Origin: JAOTYV01 sp041557595
Lineage (GTDB): Bacteria; Pseudomonadota; Alphaproteobacteria; UBA8366
DNA: 13,195 nucleotides
Reading direction: 5' to 3'
Assembly: GCA_041557595.1 (NCBI GenBank)
Contig: JBFFGE010000137.1
Span: 1-13,195, forward strand
The translations under genes were made by a program, and so were the position numbers. The notes under the pieces were generated by a model, which was given only the letters and a program-made list of their open reading frames with translations, did no database searches and had not been told where the DNA came from. This document shows, in pieces, positions 1 to 7,473 of this stretch (position 1 is the stretch's first letter; every line of letters begins with the position of its first letter).

Positions 1-29
1 TAATTGATTCCAATTAAAGGCAGGTTGAT

Positions 30-404
30 CTAGTCCAGGACTGTTACGGTGACGGCCTCGCCACCCTGGATCGGCTTTAGCGAGGTCACGTCGCCGAGCG
101 CTCGGCCGAATATGTTGCAGGCGCTGGCGAGGCGAATTTCGCTGCCATGGGAAGCCGGCGTCGGGCCAAAGCCGATCGCAATCGCGTTACCATCCGGCCA
201 GTAAGCGATTTCACCGGGTTCCATGACCGCGCGGGCGGCGCCCTCGCGCTGCACCTCGACCGGCGTGGTGAAATAGACTTCCTCGCCCCAGGTCATCGCG
301 GAGGCGCTTATGGGAAGCGCGGCAAGAACCGCCTTTGCGGTGGGGGTGTCGAGCAACCGCACGTCCAGGGAAATGCTGCCGACGGTGATACGGATGTTTG
401 CCAT
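30..404 (-). CDS. Cyclophilin-like (TM1367-type) small protein
   Basis: A 124-residue protein ending in TAG. It starts MANIRITVG, has a central GEEVYFTTPVEV segment, then EPGEIAYWPDGNAIAIGFGPTP, a pattern I associate with the cyclophilin-like fold of TM1367 and related DUF proteins. It has no signal peptide or membrane segment, so it is probably cytoplasmic. The family resembles a cyclophilin barrel but has no established peptidyl-prolyl isomerase activity, so no reaction is assigned. I chose the ATG at 402-404 because the residues start cleanly there. A TTG at 426-428 would add eight residues lying over the -10 box. No Shine-Dalgarno is visible, while TATAAT sits six bases before the ATG, which suggests leaderless expression. 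The gene follows hpnM on the same strand after 47 nt. Family call is moderate; function unknown. Confidence 0.72.
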   Translation of the reverse strand: MANIRITVGSISLDVRLLDTPTAKAVLAALPISASAMTWGEEVYFTTPVEVQREGAARAVMEPGEIAYWPDGNAIAIGFGPTPASHGSEIRLASACNIFGRALGDVTSLKPIQGGEAVTVTVLD

Positions 405-410
405 CGGAGG

Positions 411-416
411 ATTATA
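411..416 (-). promoter_or_regulatory. Perfect TATAAT -10 box, possible leaderless promoter
   Basis: Read on the minus strand, TATAAT is followed by CCTCCG and then the ATG of the cyclophilin-like gene. Initiation at the usual seven bases past the -10 box would place the first transcribed base on the A of the ATG. The hexamer 17 bases upstream (AGTATA) is a poor -35, so the promoter is plausible rather than certain. Confidence 0.45.
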
Positions 417-451
417 GTCACATTTCAATCCTGTATACTATGCGCGTCGCT

Positions 452-1063
452 TCACCTTGTGCCCAATGATTGGGTTTTTTTCGTCAGGATCTCGATCAGA
501 GCGTCATATCCGCGGCGTTTCAGGGTCGCGCTGTATTCGGCCTGTTTGGTCGACAGCTCGCTGATTCGGCCCTTGAGAAAGATATCGATGATGCGCCAGC
601 TTTTTTCGGTCGGCCGCAGCAGATAGTCGAGTTTAATCTGCTCGCCATCTGTTTTTTGCAGGACCGTCTTGACCAGTTTCAGGCCCTTTCGGGCTTCCTG
701 TTCCGAGAGGATTTCGAATTTTTCGCCCGAATAGCCGTTGAACCGGTCGGCATAGGTCGCGATCGTGAGGTCGGAAAACGCGCCGGTCAGTTCTGCCTTT
801 TGCGAATCGGTCAACTTTCGCCAATGCCGGCCCGCCGAATAGCGAATCATGAAGGGCAGGTCGAAGCTGTCGCGGATCACCGGCGCCAGTTTTTCACGCC
901 GGCCCTCGAATCCGAGCTTGTTGGCCTCCTGCATCGACTGCAGCAGGGCCGTATTGAATTTGGAAATGACGGTTGTGGGGCCGTCGGTGGATACCGACGC
1001 CCAGATCGGCCCGGCAATCAGGAAGGCCGCCACGCCAATGGCGGCGGCAACTCTGTACAGCAT
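452..1063 (-). CDS. hpnM: HpnM, hopanoid-associated MlaC/Ttg2-like secreted protein
   Basis: A 203-residue protein of the toluene-tolerance Ttg2/MlaC type, which in other bacteria carries phospholipid through the periplasm for an ABC transporter. The HpnM branch occurs in hopanoid loci and is thought to take part in hopanoid transport or membrane placement; the exact role is unsettled. Residues 1-22 look like a signal peptide (MLYRVAAAIGVAAFLIAG, likely cut after IWA). The mature part is rich in charged helices and shows family-like stretches: LAPVIRDSFDLPFMIRY, WRKLTDSQKAEL, and LDYLLRP followed by WRIIDIFLKG. The ATG at 1061-1063 has GGAGGA (1071-1076) seven bases upstream. The frame stays open far upstream, but that part is antisense to hpnA and is not protein-like. 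The gene diverges from hpnA. The usual HpnN-type permease is not in the window. Confidence 0.88.
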   Translation of the reverse strand: MLYRVAAAIGVAAFLIAGPIWASVSTDGPTTVISKFNTALLQSMQEANKLGFEGRREKLAPVIRDSFDLPFMIRYSAGRHWRKLTDSQKAELTGAFSDLTIATYADRFNGYSGEKFEILSEQEARKGLKLVKTVLQKTDGEQIKLDYLLRPTEKSWRIIDIFLKGRISELSTKQAEYSATLKRRGYDALIEILTKKTQSLGTR

Positions 1064-1369
1064 CTCTTCGTCCTCCAACGATGCCGCCGGCCCGATGGGC
1101 CGTTCGCATCGGATAAGTTTGCCATACAGGCGCCCCGCACGCCCGATTCTCTTGACGAGTATGTGGTTGGATCCCGCGGGCGTATCAAGGGGGATCGATA
1201 AATTGCCACAGAATTGCCTGTTTTCCGGCATTCGGGCGGTCTTCCTCACGGCGGGTGCGGAAGCCGGTTGCAATCCGGGGAATGCGACGTAATTTTGGGC
1301 CGATCGGCCGGACGCCCGCCAGTGGCCGTCAGGCCCCGTCAATACGCGCTGGGGGGCGCTGGAGGATCG
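1064..1369. other. Divergent intergenic region between hpnM and hpnA
   Basis: This 306-nt spacer must hold the start signals for hpnM (leftward) and hpnA (rightward). I see the two Shine-Dalgarno sequences (GGAGGA for hpnM, GGAGG at 1361-1365 for hpnA) and a perfect 12-bp palindrome GGCCGATCGGCC at 1298-1309, a possible operator though modest in G+C-rich DNA. There are TTGACG and TTGATA hexamers on either strand but no -10 that fits well. No RNA gene or convincing small coding region is visible. Confidence 0.5.
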
Positions 1370-2356
1370 ATGACCACGTTGATTACAGGGGCGACGGGAT
1401 TTGTCGGGTCGGCGGTACTGCGGCGGCTGGTGGAGGCCGGCCATACGGTGCGCGCCCTGGTCCGGCCCTCGAGCGATCGGAGCAATCTGGCCGGAATCGA
1501 CTGCGGCATCGCCGTGGGCGACCTGAACGATCCGGCGTCGCTGCGGGACGCGGTACGCGATTGCGACGCGGTCTTCCATGTCGCGGCCGATTACCGGCTT
1601 TGGGTGCCCGATCCGGATGCGCTGAACAAGGTCAATATCGATGGGTCCGTGGCGCTGTTTCGGGCCGCCGCCGAGGCCGGCGCGTCCCGCATGGTCTATA
1701 CCAGCAGCGTCGCCACGCTGGGGTTGCACGCCGACGGCACGCCGGCCGACGAAGGCACGCCTTCGGCGCTCGGAGACATGGTGGGGGAGTACAAGCGGTC
1801 CAAATTCCGTGCGGAGGAAGCGGTGCGCCGGCTTGTGGCGGACGAGGGCCTGCCGATTGTCATCGTCAATCCATCCGCGCCGATCGGCCCCCGCGACATC
1901 AAGCCGACGCCCACCGGCAAGATGATTTTGGATGCCGCCGCGGGGCGGATGCCGGCCTATGTCGATACGGGGCTCAACGTGGCACATGTGGATGACGTGG
2001 CCGACGGTCATCTGCGGGCCTTCGATCGGGGCGTCATTGGCGAGCGGTATGTTCTGGGCGGCGCGAATTTGTCGCTGCGGGAGATCCTCGCGCTGGTGGC
2101 CGAGTATGTCGATCGCGCGCCGCCTCGAATCCAGTTGCCGCACGGGTTGATCATGCCGGTCGCCTATGCCGCGGAAGCGGTTGCCCGGATGACGGGATGG
2201 GAGCCCATGGTCACGGTGGATGGCGTTCGCATGGCCAAGAAAAAGATGTACTTCACCTGCGCCAAGGCACAGCGGGAGTTGGGGTATGCCGCCCGGCCGC
2301 CGCTTGAGGCGATTCGCGACGCCGTCGATTGGTTTCGGGCCGAGGGGTATCTCTGA
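1370..2356 (+). CDS. hpnA: HpnA, hopanoid-associated NAD(P)-dependent epimerase/dehydratase-like protein
   Basis: A 328-residue extended short-chain dehydrogenase/reductase. The N-terminal nucleotide-binding motif GATGFVG is at residues 7-13, the catalytic-type TSS at 111-113, and the YKRSK (YxxxK) pair at 141-145; NPSAPIGPRD (167-176) is typical of the substrate side of the fold. The family is named hopanoid-associated sugar epimerase, but its substrate is unproven; a role in maturing the ribosyl or sugar part of the hopanoid side chain is an inference. It is cytosolic, with no signal peptide. The ATG at 1370 is chosen because GGAGG lies four bases upstream and MTTLITGATG is the normal start of the fold; an upstream extension to 1214 has no family resemblance. 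It is the first of three plus-strand genes and is separated from ispH by 291 nt containing a terminator-like hairpin. Confidence 0.92.
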   Translation: MTTLITGATGFVGSAVLRRLVEAGHTVRALVRPSSDRSNLAGIDCGIAVGDLNDPASLRDAVRDCDAVFHVAADYRLWVPDPDALNKVNIDGSVALFRAAAEAGASRMVYTSSVATLGLHADGTPADEGTPSALGDMVGEYKRSKFRAEEAVRRLVADEGLPIVIVNPSAPIGPRDIKPTPTGKMILDAAAGRMPAYVDTGLNVAHVDDVADGHLRAFDRGVIGERYVLGGANLSLREILALVAEYVDRAPPRIQLPHGLIMPVAYAAEAVARMTGWEPMVTVDGVRMAKKKMYFTCAKAQRELGYAARPPLEAIRDAVDWFRAEGYL

Positions 2357-2546
2357 CTAAACCGGAGGGTTACCGGGTTTGTCCGGCGTTGTGGCTATAG
2401 GGCGAAAATCGGCGGCCGGTCGCCTTGACAATGCTGCCAGGCAATACAACCTAAGCCCGGGCGGTTCGAGCCGTCGCGCGACCGCCGGAACCGGCGGCGT
2501 TGTCGAATTGTCACAACTTCGTAGGGGTTCCCAGGCCGGTATTTAC

Positions 2547-2577
2547 TTGCTTCGGGGCTGCTGTTAAGAGTGATACT
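2547..2577 (+). promoter_or_regulatory. Weak candidate promoter ahead of ispH
   Basis: TTGCTT (2547-2552) and GATACT (2572-2577) are separated by 19 bases. Both are imperfect and the spacing is long. A transcript from here would start at about 2584, inside the 5' arm of the hairpin at 2580-2611, and so could form only a shortened stem. A clean TTGACA also occurs at 2425-2430 but has no good -10 after it. Confidence 0.2.
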
Positions 2578-2579
2578 AC

Positions 2580-2611
2580 CAAAGGGTTGCACGGGCAGCC
2601 CTTTGATTTTT
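2580..2611 (+). terminator. Rho-independent terminator-like hairpin between hpnA and ispH
   Basis: CAAAGGGTTGC (2580-2590) pairs with GCAGCCCTTTG (2595-2605) across an ACGG loop: 11 pairs with one G-U. An A and five Ts (2607-2611) follow. It lies 224 nt after the hpnA stop and 36 nt before the ispH ATG, upstream of the ispH ribosome site. It could end the hpnA transcript, end a short leader RNA, or attenuate ispH. The short T-run makes the strength uncertain. Confidence 0.65.
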
Positions 2612-2647
2612 GCGGTTTCGTCCGGTGATCTTGTGGAGGCGTCGAAC

Positions 2648-3580
2648 ATGCGGGTTATCCTAGCAAAACCGAGGGGTTTCTGTGCCGGGGTCGTGCGCGC
2701 GATCGATATCGTCGAATTGGCGCTGCGCAAATACGGCCCGCCGGTCTACGTCCGTCACGAGATCGTCCACAACAAACGCGTGGTCGAAGACCTCAAAGCC
2801 AAGGGTGCGGTCTTCGTTGAAGAGCTGGACGAGGTACCCGATGGCGCCCATACGGTATTCAGCGCCCATGGGGTGTCCCAGAAAGTCGCCGATGAAGCGG
2901 GGGCGAGGACGCTGCCGGTAATCGATGCGACCTGTCCGTTGGTGGCGAAAGTACACAAGGAAGGTCAGCGCTATTCGCAGGACGATTTCGATGTCATCCT
3001 GATCGGCCATGAAGGGCACCCGGAAGTGGTGGGCACGATGGGCCGAATTCCTGGCAAGGTGCATCTCGTCTCGACCGTCGAGGACGTGGCGAAGCTCGTT
3101 GTCGAGGACGAATCGAAGCTCGCCTATGTCACCCAGACAACGTTGAGCGTCGACGATACGCGCGATGTCATCGTCGCACTGAAGGAACGCTTTCCCTCGG
3201 TCGTTGGTCCCGACGTGAAGGATATTTGCTACGCGACGCAAAACCGGCAGACGGCGGTGCGGGAATTGGCGCGCAAGGTCGACGTCTTGCTCGTCGTCGG
3301 CGCGCAGAACAGCTCGAATTCCAACCGGCTGCGCGAGATTGGCGAAGAACTGAATATTCCGAGTTATTTGATCGACGATGCGTCGGTGCTCGATCCCGCC
3401 TGGATCGACGGTGCCGAGCGGGTCGGCATCACCGCCGGGGCCTCGGCGCCCGAAGCGTTGGTGCAAGAACTTATTTCACGATTGAGTGAGTTGGATACCG
3501 TCGAACTCGAAGAACTCGACGGCAACAACGAAAATGTGCAATTCAAGCTTCCCGCCGAACTCCGCGACTTCGCGGCGTAA
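2648..3580 (+). CDS. ispH: IspH (LytB), 4-hydroxy-3-methylbut-2-enyl diphosphate reductase
   Basis: A 310-residue enzyme that reduces HMBPP to IPP and DMAPP in the last step of the MEP pathway, using an iron-sulfur cluster. All expected ligands and active-site residues are visible: cluster cysteines C12 (PRGFCAG), C96 (DATCP) and C194 (DICYATQNRQ); diphosphate-binding H41, H74 (SAHG) and H124 with E126 (HEGHPE); TQTT at 162-165; and NSSNSN at 221-226. Length and positions match the E. coli enzyme closely. The ATG at 2648 is supported by GGAGG (2635-2639) eight bases upstream and by the conserved MRVILAKPRGFCAGV start. A GTG at 2570 would translate the terminator-like hairpin and is rejected. 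It is followed by hpnH after 81 nt on the same strand, consistent with co-transcription and with supply of C5 units to hopanoid synthesis. Confidence 0.97.
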   Translation: MRVILAKPRGFCAGVVRAIDIVELALRKYGPPVYVRHEIVHNKRVVEDLKAKGAVFVEELDEVPDGAHTVFSAHGVSQKVADEAGARTLPVIDATCPLVAKVHKEGQRYSQDDFDVILIGHEGHPEVVGTMGRIPGKVHLVSTVEDVAKLVVEDESKLAYVTQTTLSVDDTRDVIVALKERFPSVVGPDVKDICYATQNRQTAVRELARKVDVLLVVGAQNSSNSNRLREIGEELNIPSYLIDDASVLDPAWIDGAERVGITAGASAPEALVQELISRLSELDTVELEELDGNNENVQFKLPAELRDFAA

Positions 3581-3661
3581 GGACGGCTGGCTCTTGAACG
3601 GATCGGTTATTGATCCATGTTAGGACGCGGTTAGCGGTTCACGAAAAAAAAGGGGGCACTG

Positions 3662-4855
3662 GTGGCAGTTCCACTGCGACAAAGCCTGTATGTCGGCTCG
3701 TATATCATCAAGCAGAAGCTGTTGCGCAACAAGCGCTACCCGCTCGTGCTGATGTTGGAACCATTGTTTCGATGCAATTTGGCGTGTGCCGGTTGCGGCA
3801 AGATCGACTATCCGGATCCGATCCTCAATCGGCGTCTGAGCGTCGAGGAGTGTTTGACGGCGGTCGACGAGTGCGGTGCGCCGGTGGTGTCGATCCCCGG
3901 CGGCGAACCGCTGTTGCACAAGGAAATCGGCGAAATTGTCGAGGGCATCGTGGCCCGCAAGAAGTTCGTCTATCTGTGCACGAACGCGCTTCTGCTGGAA
4001 AAGAAGCTGCACCTGTTCAAGCCGTCGCCCTTTCTGACATTTTCCGTTCATCTTGACGGATTGCAGGAAGAACACGATGCATCGGTCTGCCAGGACGGCG
4101 TTTTCGACCGGGCGGTCAAGGCCATTCGTGCAACGCGCGACGCCGGGTTCCGGGTCAACGTCAATTGCACTCTTTTCGATACGGCCGAGCCCAAAAAGAC
4201 CGCCGAGTTCTTCGATTTCGTAACGACGGAGTTGGACGTCGAGGGGATTACGGTATCGCCGGGCTATGCCTACGAGCGGGCGCCCGATCAAACGCACTTC
4301 CTGACACGAAAGAAGACGAAGGAACTGTTCCGCGATCTGTTTCGCCACGGTAATTCCAAGAATTGGCGGTTCAGCCAGTCGTCGATGTTTCTCGACTTCC
4401 TGGCGGGTAATCAGGAATACCAATGCACGCCTTGGGGCAATCCAACACGCAATGTCTTTGGCTGGCAGCGGCCTTGCTATCTGCTTGGGGAGGAGTATGC
4501 GGACTCCTTCAGCGAGCTGATGGAAGACACGGAATGGGAGAAATATGGCACCGGGAATTACGAAAAATGCGCCGATTGCATGGTGCATTGCGGCTATGAG
4601 CCGACGGCGGTGAACGAAACGGTGGCGCATCCGCTGCAGGCGCTCAAAGTCTGGTTGCGCGGCGTCCGCACGGAAGGCCCCATGGCGCCGGAAATTTCGC
4701 TCGAAAATCAGCGGCCGGCCGATTACGTGTTCGACGAGATCGTTCAGCAGTTCATGTCGGAGACCCATGCGCCGGCGGGCGGCGAGGGGTCATCCGCCGG
4801 GACCGCCAAACGGACCGGCGAAGAGCGCGTCGCCGAGCGCAGCGACGCGGCGTAA
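3662..4855 (+). CDS. hpnH: HpnH, radical SAM adenosylhopane synthase
   Basis: A 397-residue radical SAM enzyme that joins the 5'-deoxyadenosyl group of SAM to hopene (diploptene), giving adenosylhopane, the first step of side-chain extension. The cluster motif CX3CX2C is C38, C42 and C45 (FRCNLACAGC), followed by GGEP at 80-83 for SAM binding. The C-terminal part holds further cysteines at 255, 272, 303, 306 and 310 (KCADCMVHCGYEP), the DUF3463-type region of this family. Residues from about 368 onward (ETHAPAGGEGSS and after) are a low-complexity tail. The start is GTG at 3662, with AGGGG (3651-3655) upstream; the MAVPLRQS start is typical of HpnH. The last 66 bp overlap the end of hpnG on the opposite strand, so there is no spacer or terminator between them. 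Confidence 0.96.
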   Translation: MAVPLRQSLYVGSYIIKQKLLRNKRYPLVLMLEPLFRCNLACAGCGKIDYPDPILNRRLSVEECLTAVDECGAPVVSIPGGEPLLHKEIGEIVEGIVARKKFVYLCTNALLLEKKLHLFKPSPFLTFSVHLDGLQEEHDASVCQDGVFDRAVKAIRATRDAGFRVNVNCTLFDTAEPKKTAEFFDFVTTELDVEGITVSPGYAYERAPDQTHFLTRKKTKELFRDLFRHGNSKNWRFSQSSMFLDFLAGNQEYQCTPWGNPTRNVFGWQRPCYLLGEEYADSFSELMEDTEWEKYGTGNYEKCADCMVHCGYEPTAVNETVAHPLQALKVWLRGVRTEGPMAPEISLENQRPADYVFDEIVQQFMSETHAPAGGEGSSAGTAKRTGEERVAERSDAA

Positions 4856-5497
4856 CCGGCGCATACCGCGGGCGGTATCGCGCCCGAGGCGGATCAATCC
4901 CGGCAGGTCGCCGGGTCGTGTCAACAGCGCCGCCAGAACGGCGAGGGGGCGCTGCTCTCCGTTCGGGCCGAGACCGTTCAGGGCACTCTGCGGAATGGCG
5001 CGTCGGGCCGGGTCCACGATGACCCGGAGCGCGACGAACGGCACTGACGCGTGCGCCGCCACGGCGGCCACCGCGGCGCTTTCCATATCGACGGCGACGG
5101 CGCCGGAATCCCGGTGCAGTCGTTCCTTCATATCGATTGTCGTGATCGGGTCCGGACTGGTCACCAGCGGCGCTTCCGCATCGGAGCCAAGCGCGGCGGC
5201 GAGTGCATGCCGCCACGGTGCGGTGGTCGGCCATTGGCCGCCCGAAGTGTCCAGGATATCCGTCGCGCAGAGCAAGTCTCCCGGCTCCGCGTCGGGCGCC
5301 AGGCCGCCCGCAAGGCCGAAGCTCATCAAGGCGGTGGCTCCCTGAGCGATCAATGCGCGCGCGCCGTCATGGGCGCGCTGCACGCTGGCGCCGGCACAGT
5401 AGACAATCGGTTGATTGGCGGTGGGTGTTTCCTGCAGGGCCGCGCCAAGGCAGCGGCTTTCGGCGATCATGCCGGTGACGACGCCGACTCGGGTCAC
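4790..5497 (-). CDS. hpnG: HpnG, hopanoid-associated nucleoside phosphorylase-like protein
   Basis: A 235-residue protein of the purine nucleoside phosphorylase/MTA-SAH nucleosidase fold. In hopanoid producers it removes adenine from adenosylhopane, leading to ribosylhopane. Visible landmarks are the glycine-rich SFGLAGGL at 59-66, the ribose-binding-type VDMES at 136-140, and the base-side aspartate in RVIVDPA (D162). It is cytosolic, with no signal peptide. The start is GTG at 5495-5497, which overlaps the shc stop in a four-base GTGA, so translation is probably coupled to shc. The 3' end runs 66 bp into hpnH, which is transcribed towards it. Its substrate is the product of HpnH, so consecutive enzymes are encoded by convergent genes. 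Confidence 0.93.
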   Translation of the reverse strand: MTRVGVVTGMIAESRCLGAALQETPTANQPIVYCAGASVQRAHDGARALIAQGATALMSFGLAGGLAPDAEPGDLLCATDILDTSGGQWPTTAPWRHALAAALGSDAEAPLVTSPDPITTIDMKERLHRDSGAVAVDMESAAVAAVAAHASVPFVALRVIVDPARRAIPQSALNGLGPNGEQRPLAVLAALLTRPGDLPGLIRLGRDTARGMRRLRRVAALGDALFAGPFGGPGG

Positions 5498-7473
5498 ATC
5501 CCGTAAGGCACGGACTTCGAATTGCCCTTCATCAAAGTCCGATAGCGCGCCAGAGCCCAGGTCGGGAAGAATGCGCTATACCCATGATATTTAAGATAAA
5601 ATACGCGCGGAAATCCAACCGCGGTGTACCATTTCTCGTCCCAGGTCGCGCCATTGCGAGGCGCGTTCAGCAAGAAGCGGATGCCGCGATCCACGGCGTC
5701 GCTTTCGACTTCGCCGGCGGCCATCAGGGTGAGCACCGCCCAAGCGGTCTGCGACGCTGTGCTTTCCTTGCACTCGCCGCGGCTTTCATCCCAATAGGAT
5801 GCGCCGTCTTCACCCCAGCCGCCATCGGCGCGCTGAAAGTCCTTCAACCACTGCACCGATTTCTGGATATAGGGTTGGGTCATGTCTTCGCCCGCGGCAT
5901 TCAAGCCGCAGAGCACCGACCACGTGCCGTAGATGTAGTTGGTTCCCCATCGGCCATACCAGGAGCCGTTTTCTTCCTGCTCGGATTTGAGGAAGTCGAT
6001 GCCCTTTTTCATCACCGCATGGTCGCGCTGGTAGCCGAGCTGTCCCAGCATGCTGATACAGCGCGCGGTAACGTCCGAGGTTGGCGGATCGAGCAGGGCG
6101 CCATGATCGGCGAACGGGATATGGTTGAGGTACGAATGCGTGTTATCCGAATCGAACGCGCCCCAGCCGCCATTCTTGCTTTGCATTGGAATGACCCATT
6201 CCTCTGCCCGGTCCAAATTGTCCGCATGTTCCGGGTAGCCGGCGCGATGCATTGCGATCGCCACGGCGGCCGTGTCATCGACGTCGGGATAATGGTCGTT
6301 GCCGTATTGGAATGCCCAGCCGCCCGGGCGCACATCCGGCCGATTTTCCGCCCAGTCGCCATAGACGTCCAGGATCTGCTTGTCGGCAATCCAGTCCATC
6401 GCCTTGCGAATCGACGGATCCTCGGCGTCGCAACCGGCTTCCATGAGCGCCTGCGCGGTCAGCGCGGTATCCCAAATCGGCGAAAGACACGGTTGACAAT
6501 AGGCCTCGTCTTCCTTTTCAACCAGCATCTTGCGGATGGCCGCCTTGGCGGTGACCAGGTCCGGATGGTCTTCCGGATAGCCGATCGCCACCATCGCCAT
6601 GACGGTATTCGTCATCGCAGGGAAAATGCCGCCCAAGCCGTCTTCACCGTTTAGACGCGGCGTGATGAAGGAAAATGCCTTGCCGATGGCGCGCTCGCGC
6701 GGCCGGCGCGGGAAAAACCGCTCGGCGCTTCGCAAGAAGGCATCAACCCACAGCATGATATCGCCCCATCTGGAACCGGTCGGGTTATGCAGGTAATCGG
6801 TCACGTCTTCCGGCGGAATCACGAACAATTCGCGAATATCGACGTTCCGCGGATTTACGGCACACGGCTTCAGGGCCATCAGCACCAGAAGGGGTGCAAT
6901 CACGGTCCGCGACCAATAGGAAACCTTCGTCAGATGAAAAGGAAACCATTTCGGCAGGTGGAAAATTTCGACCGGCATCACCGGAACTGCGCGCCACGGT
7001 ACCTGCGCGAACAGGGCCAGGGCGATCCGGGTAAACACGTTGCAGGTGGCGGCGCCGCCGCGCTCGAGGATCGCGTCACGCGCCCGCGTCATGTGCGGAG
7101 CATCGACATCGTCGCCCATCAATTTAAGCGCGAAATACGCTTTCACGCTGGCGCTGATATCGAAGTCGCCGTCATGGAACAGCGACCATCCGCCATGCTG
7201 GCCCTGCCGGGCGCGGATATACACTGCAATCTTCTGTTCGAGATCGGGTTCGATCTCGTTCAGAAAATGCTGCAATAGGACGAACTCAGCCGGAATCGTG
7301 ACGTCAGCTTCGAGCTCGAATGCCCAGTGGCCGTCCGGTCGCTGCAATTTCTTGAGCGCTGTCGCGGCTTCTTCGACGACGTCGTCCAGCTTCCGCAGGA
7401 TTAAATCATCACTGGGTATCGAGTCGTTGCTGGCTGAGTATTCTCCAACGACTGCTTCAACAGCGGCATTCAT
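5494..7473 (-). CDS. shc: Squalene-hopene cyclase
   Basis: A 659-residue class II triterpene cyclase (also called HpnF) that converts squalene to hopene and usually some diplopterol, as a monotopic membrane enzyme. The protonating DVDD (DxDD) motif is at 397-400 in HYPDVDDTA. QW repeats are visible as LQRPDGHW (43-50), RQGQHGGW (89-96), MQSKNGGW (430-437), EQEENGSW (498-505) and FQRADGGW (546-553). Length fits the family. The ATG at 7471-7473 is the natural start (MNAAVEAVVGEYS), but no good Shine-Dalgarno precedes it; the upstream stretch is A/T-rich. A 158-nt spacer separates it from hpnE, so it may have its own promoter, and hpnG follows with a four-base overlap. Confidence 0.98.
   Translation of the reverse strand: MNAAVEAVVGEYSASNDSIPSDDLILRKLDDVVEEAATALKKLQRPDGHWAFELEADVTIPAEFVLLQHFLNEIEPDLEQKIAVYIRARQGQHGGWSLFHDGDFDISASVKAYFALKLMGDDVDAPHMTRARDAILERGGAATCNVFTRIALALFAQVPWRAVPVMPVEIFHLPKWFPFHLTKVSYWSRTVIAPLLVLMALKPCAVNPRNVDIRELFVIPPEDVTDYLHNPTGSRWGDIMLWVDAFLRSAERFFPRRPRERAIGKAFSFITPRLNGEDGLGGIFPAMTNTVMAMVAIGYPEDHPDLVTAKAAIRKMLVEKEDEAYCQPCLSPIWDTALTAQALMEAGCDAEDPSIRKAMDWIADKQILDVYGDWAENRPDVRPGGWAFQYGNDHYPDVDDTAAVAIAMHRAGYPEHADNLDRAEEWVIPMQSKNGGWGAFDSDNTHSYLNHIPFADHGALLDPPTSDVTARCISMLGQLGYQRDHAVMKKGIDFLKSEQEENGSWYGRWGTNYIYGTWSVLCGLNAAGEDMTQPYIQKSVQWLKDFQRADGGWGEDGASYWDESRGECKESTASQTAWAVLTLMAAGEVESDAVDRGIRFLLNAPRNGATWDEKWYTAVGFPRVFYLKYHGYSAFFPTWALARYRTLMKGNSKSVPYGM

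Noticed and set aside
472..488. Hairpin plus T-run (CCCAATGATTGGG then Ts) resembling a plus-strand terminator
   Set aside because: It lies inside the hpnM coding end (Lys-Lys-Thr-Gln codons on the minus strand), the stem is only about five pairs, and no plus-strand gene ends there.
1064..2143. Long minus-strand open frame continuous with hpnM and opposite hpnA
   Set aside because: It lies upstream of a clear signal peptide and ribosome site for hpnM, is arginine/histidine/proline-rich, and is the antisense shadow of hpnA.
2379..2567. Small plus-strand open frame in the hpnA-ispH spacer
   Set aside because: No ribosome site, no recognisable protein features; composition is that of noncoding spacer.
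2570..2647. GTG start giving IspH 26 extra residues
   Set aside because: The extension translates the terminator-like hairpin, while the ATG at 2648 has a good Shine-Dalgarno and matches the family start.
3620..4768. 382-codon minus-strand open frame
   Set aside because: It is the antisense shadow of hpnH, which has complete radical SAM motifs.
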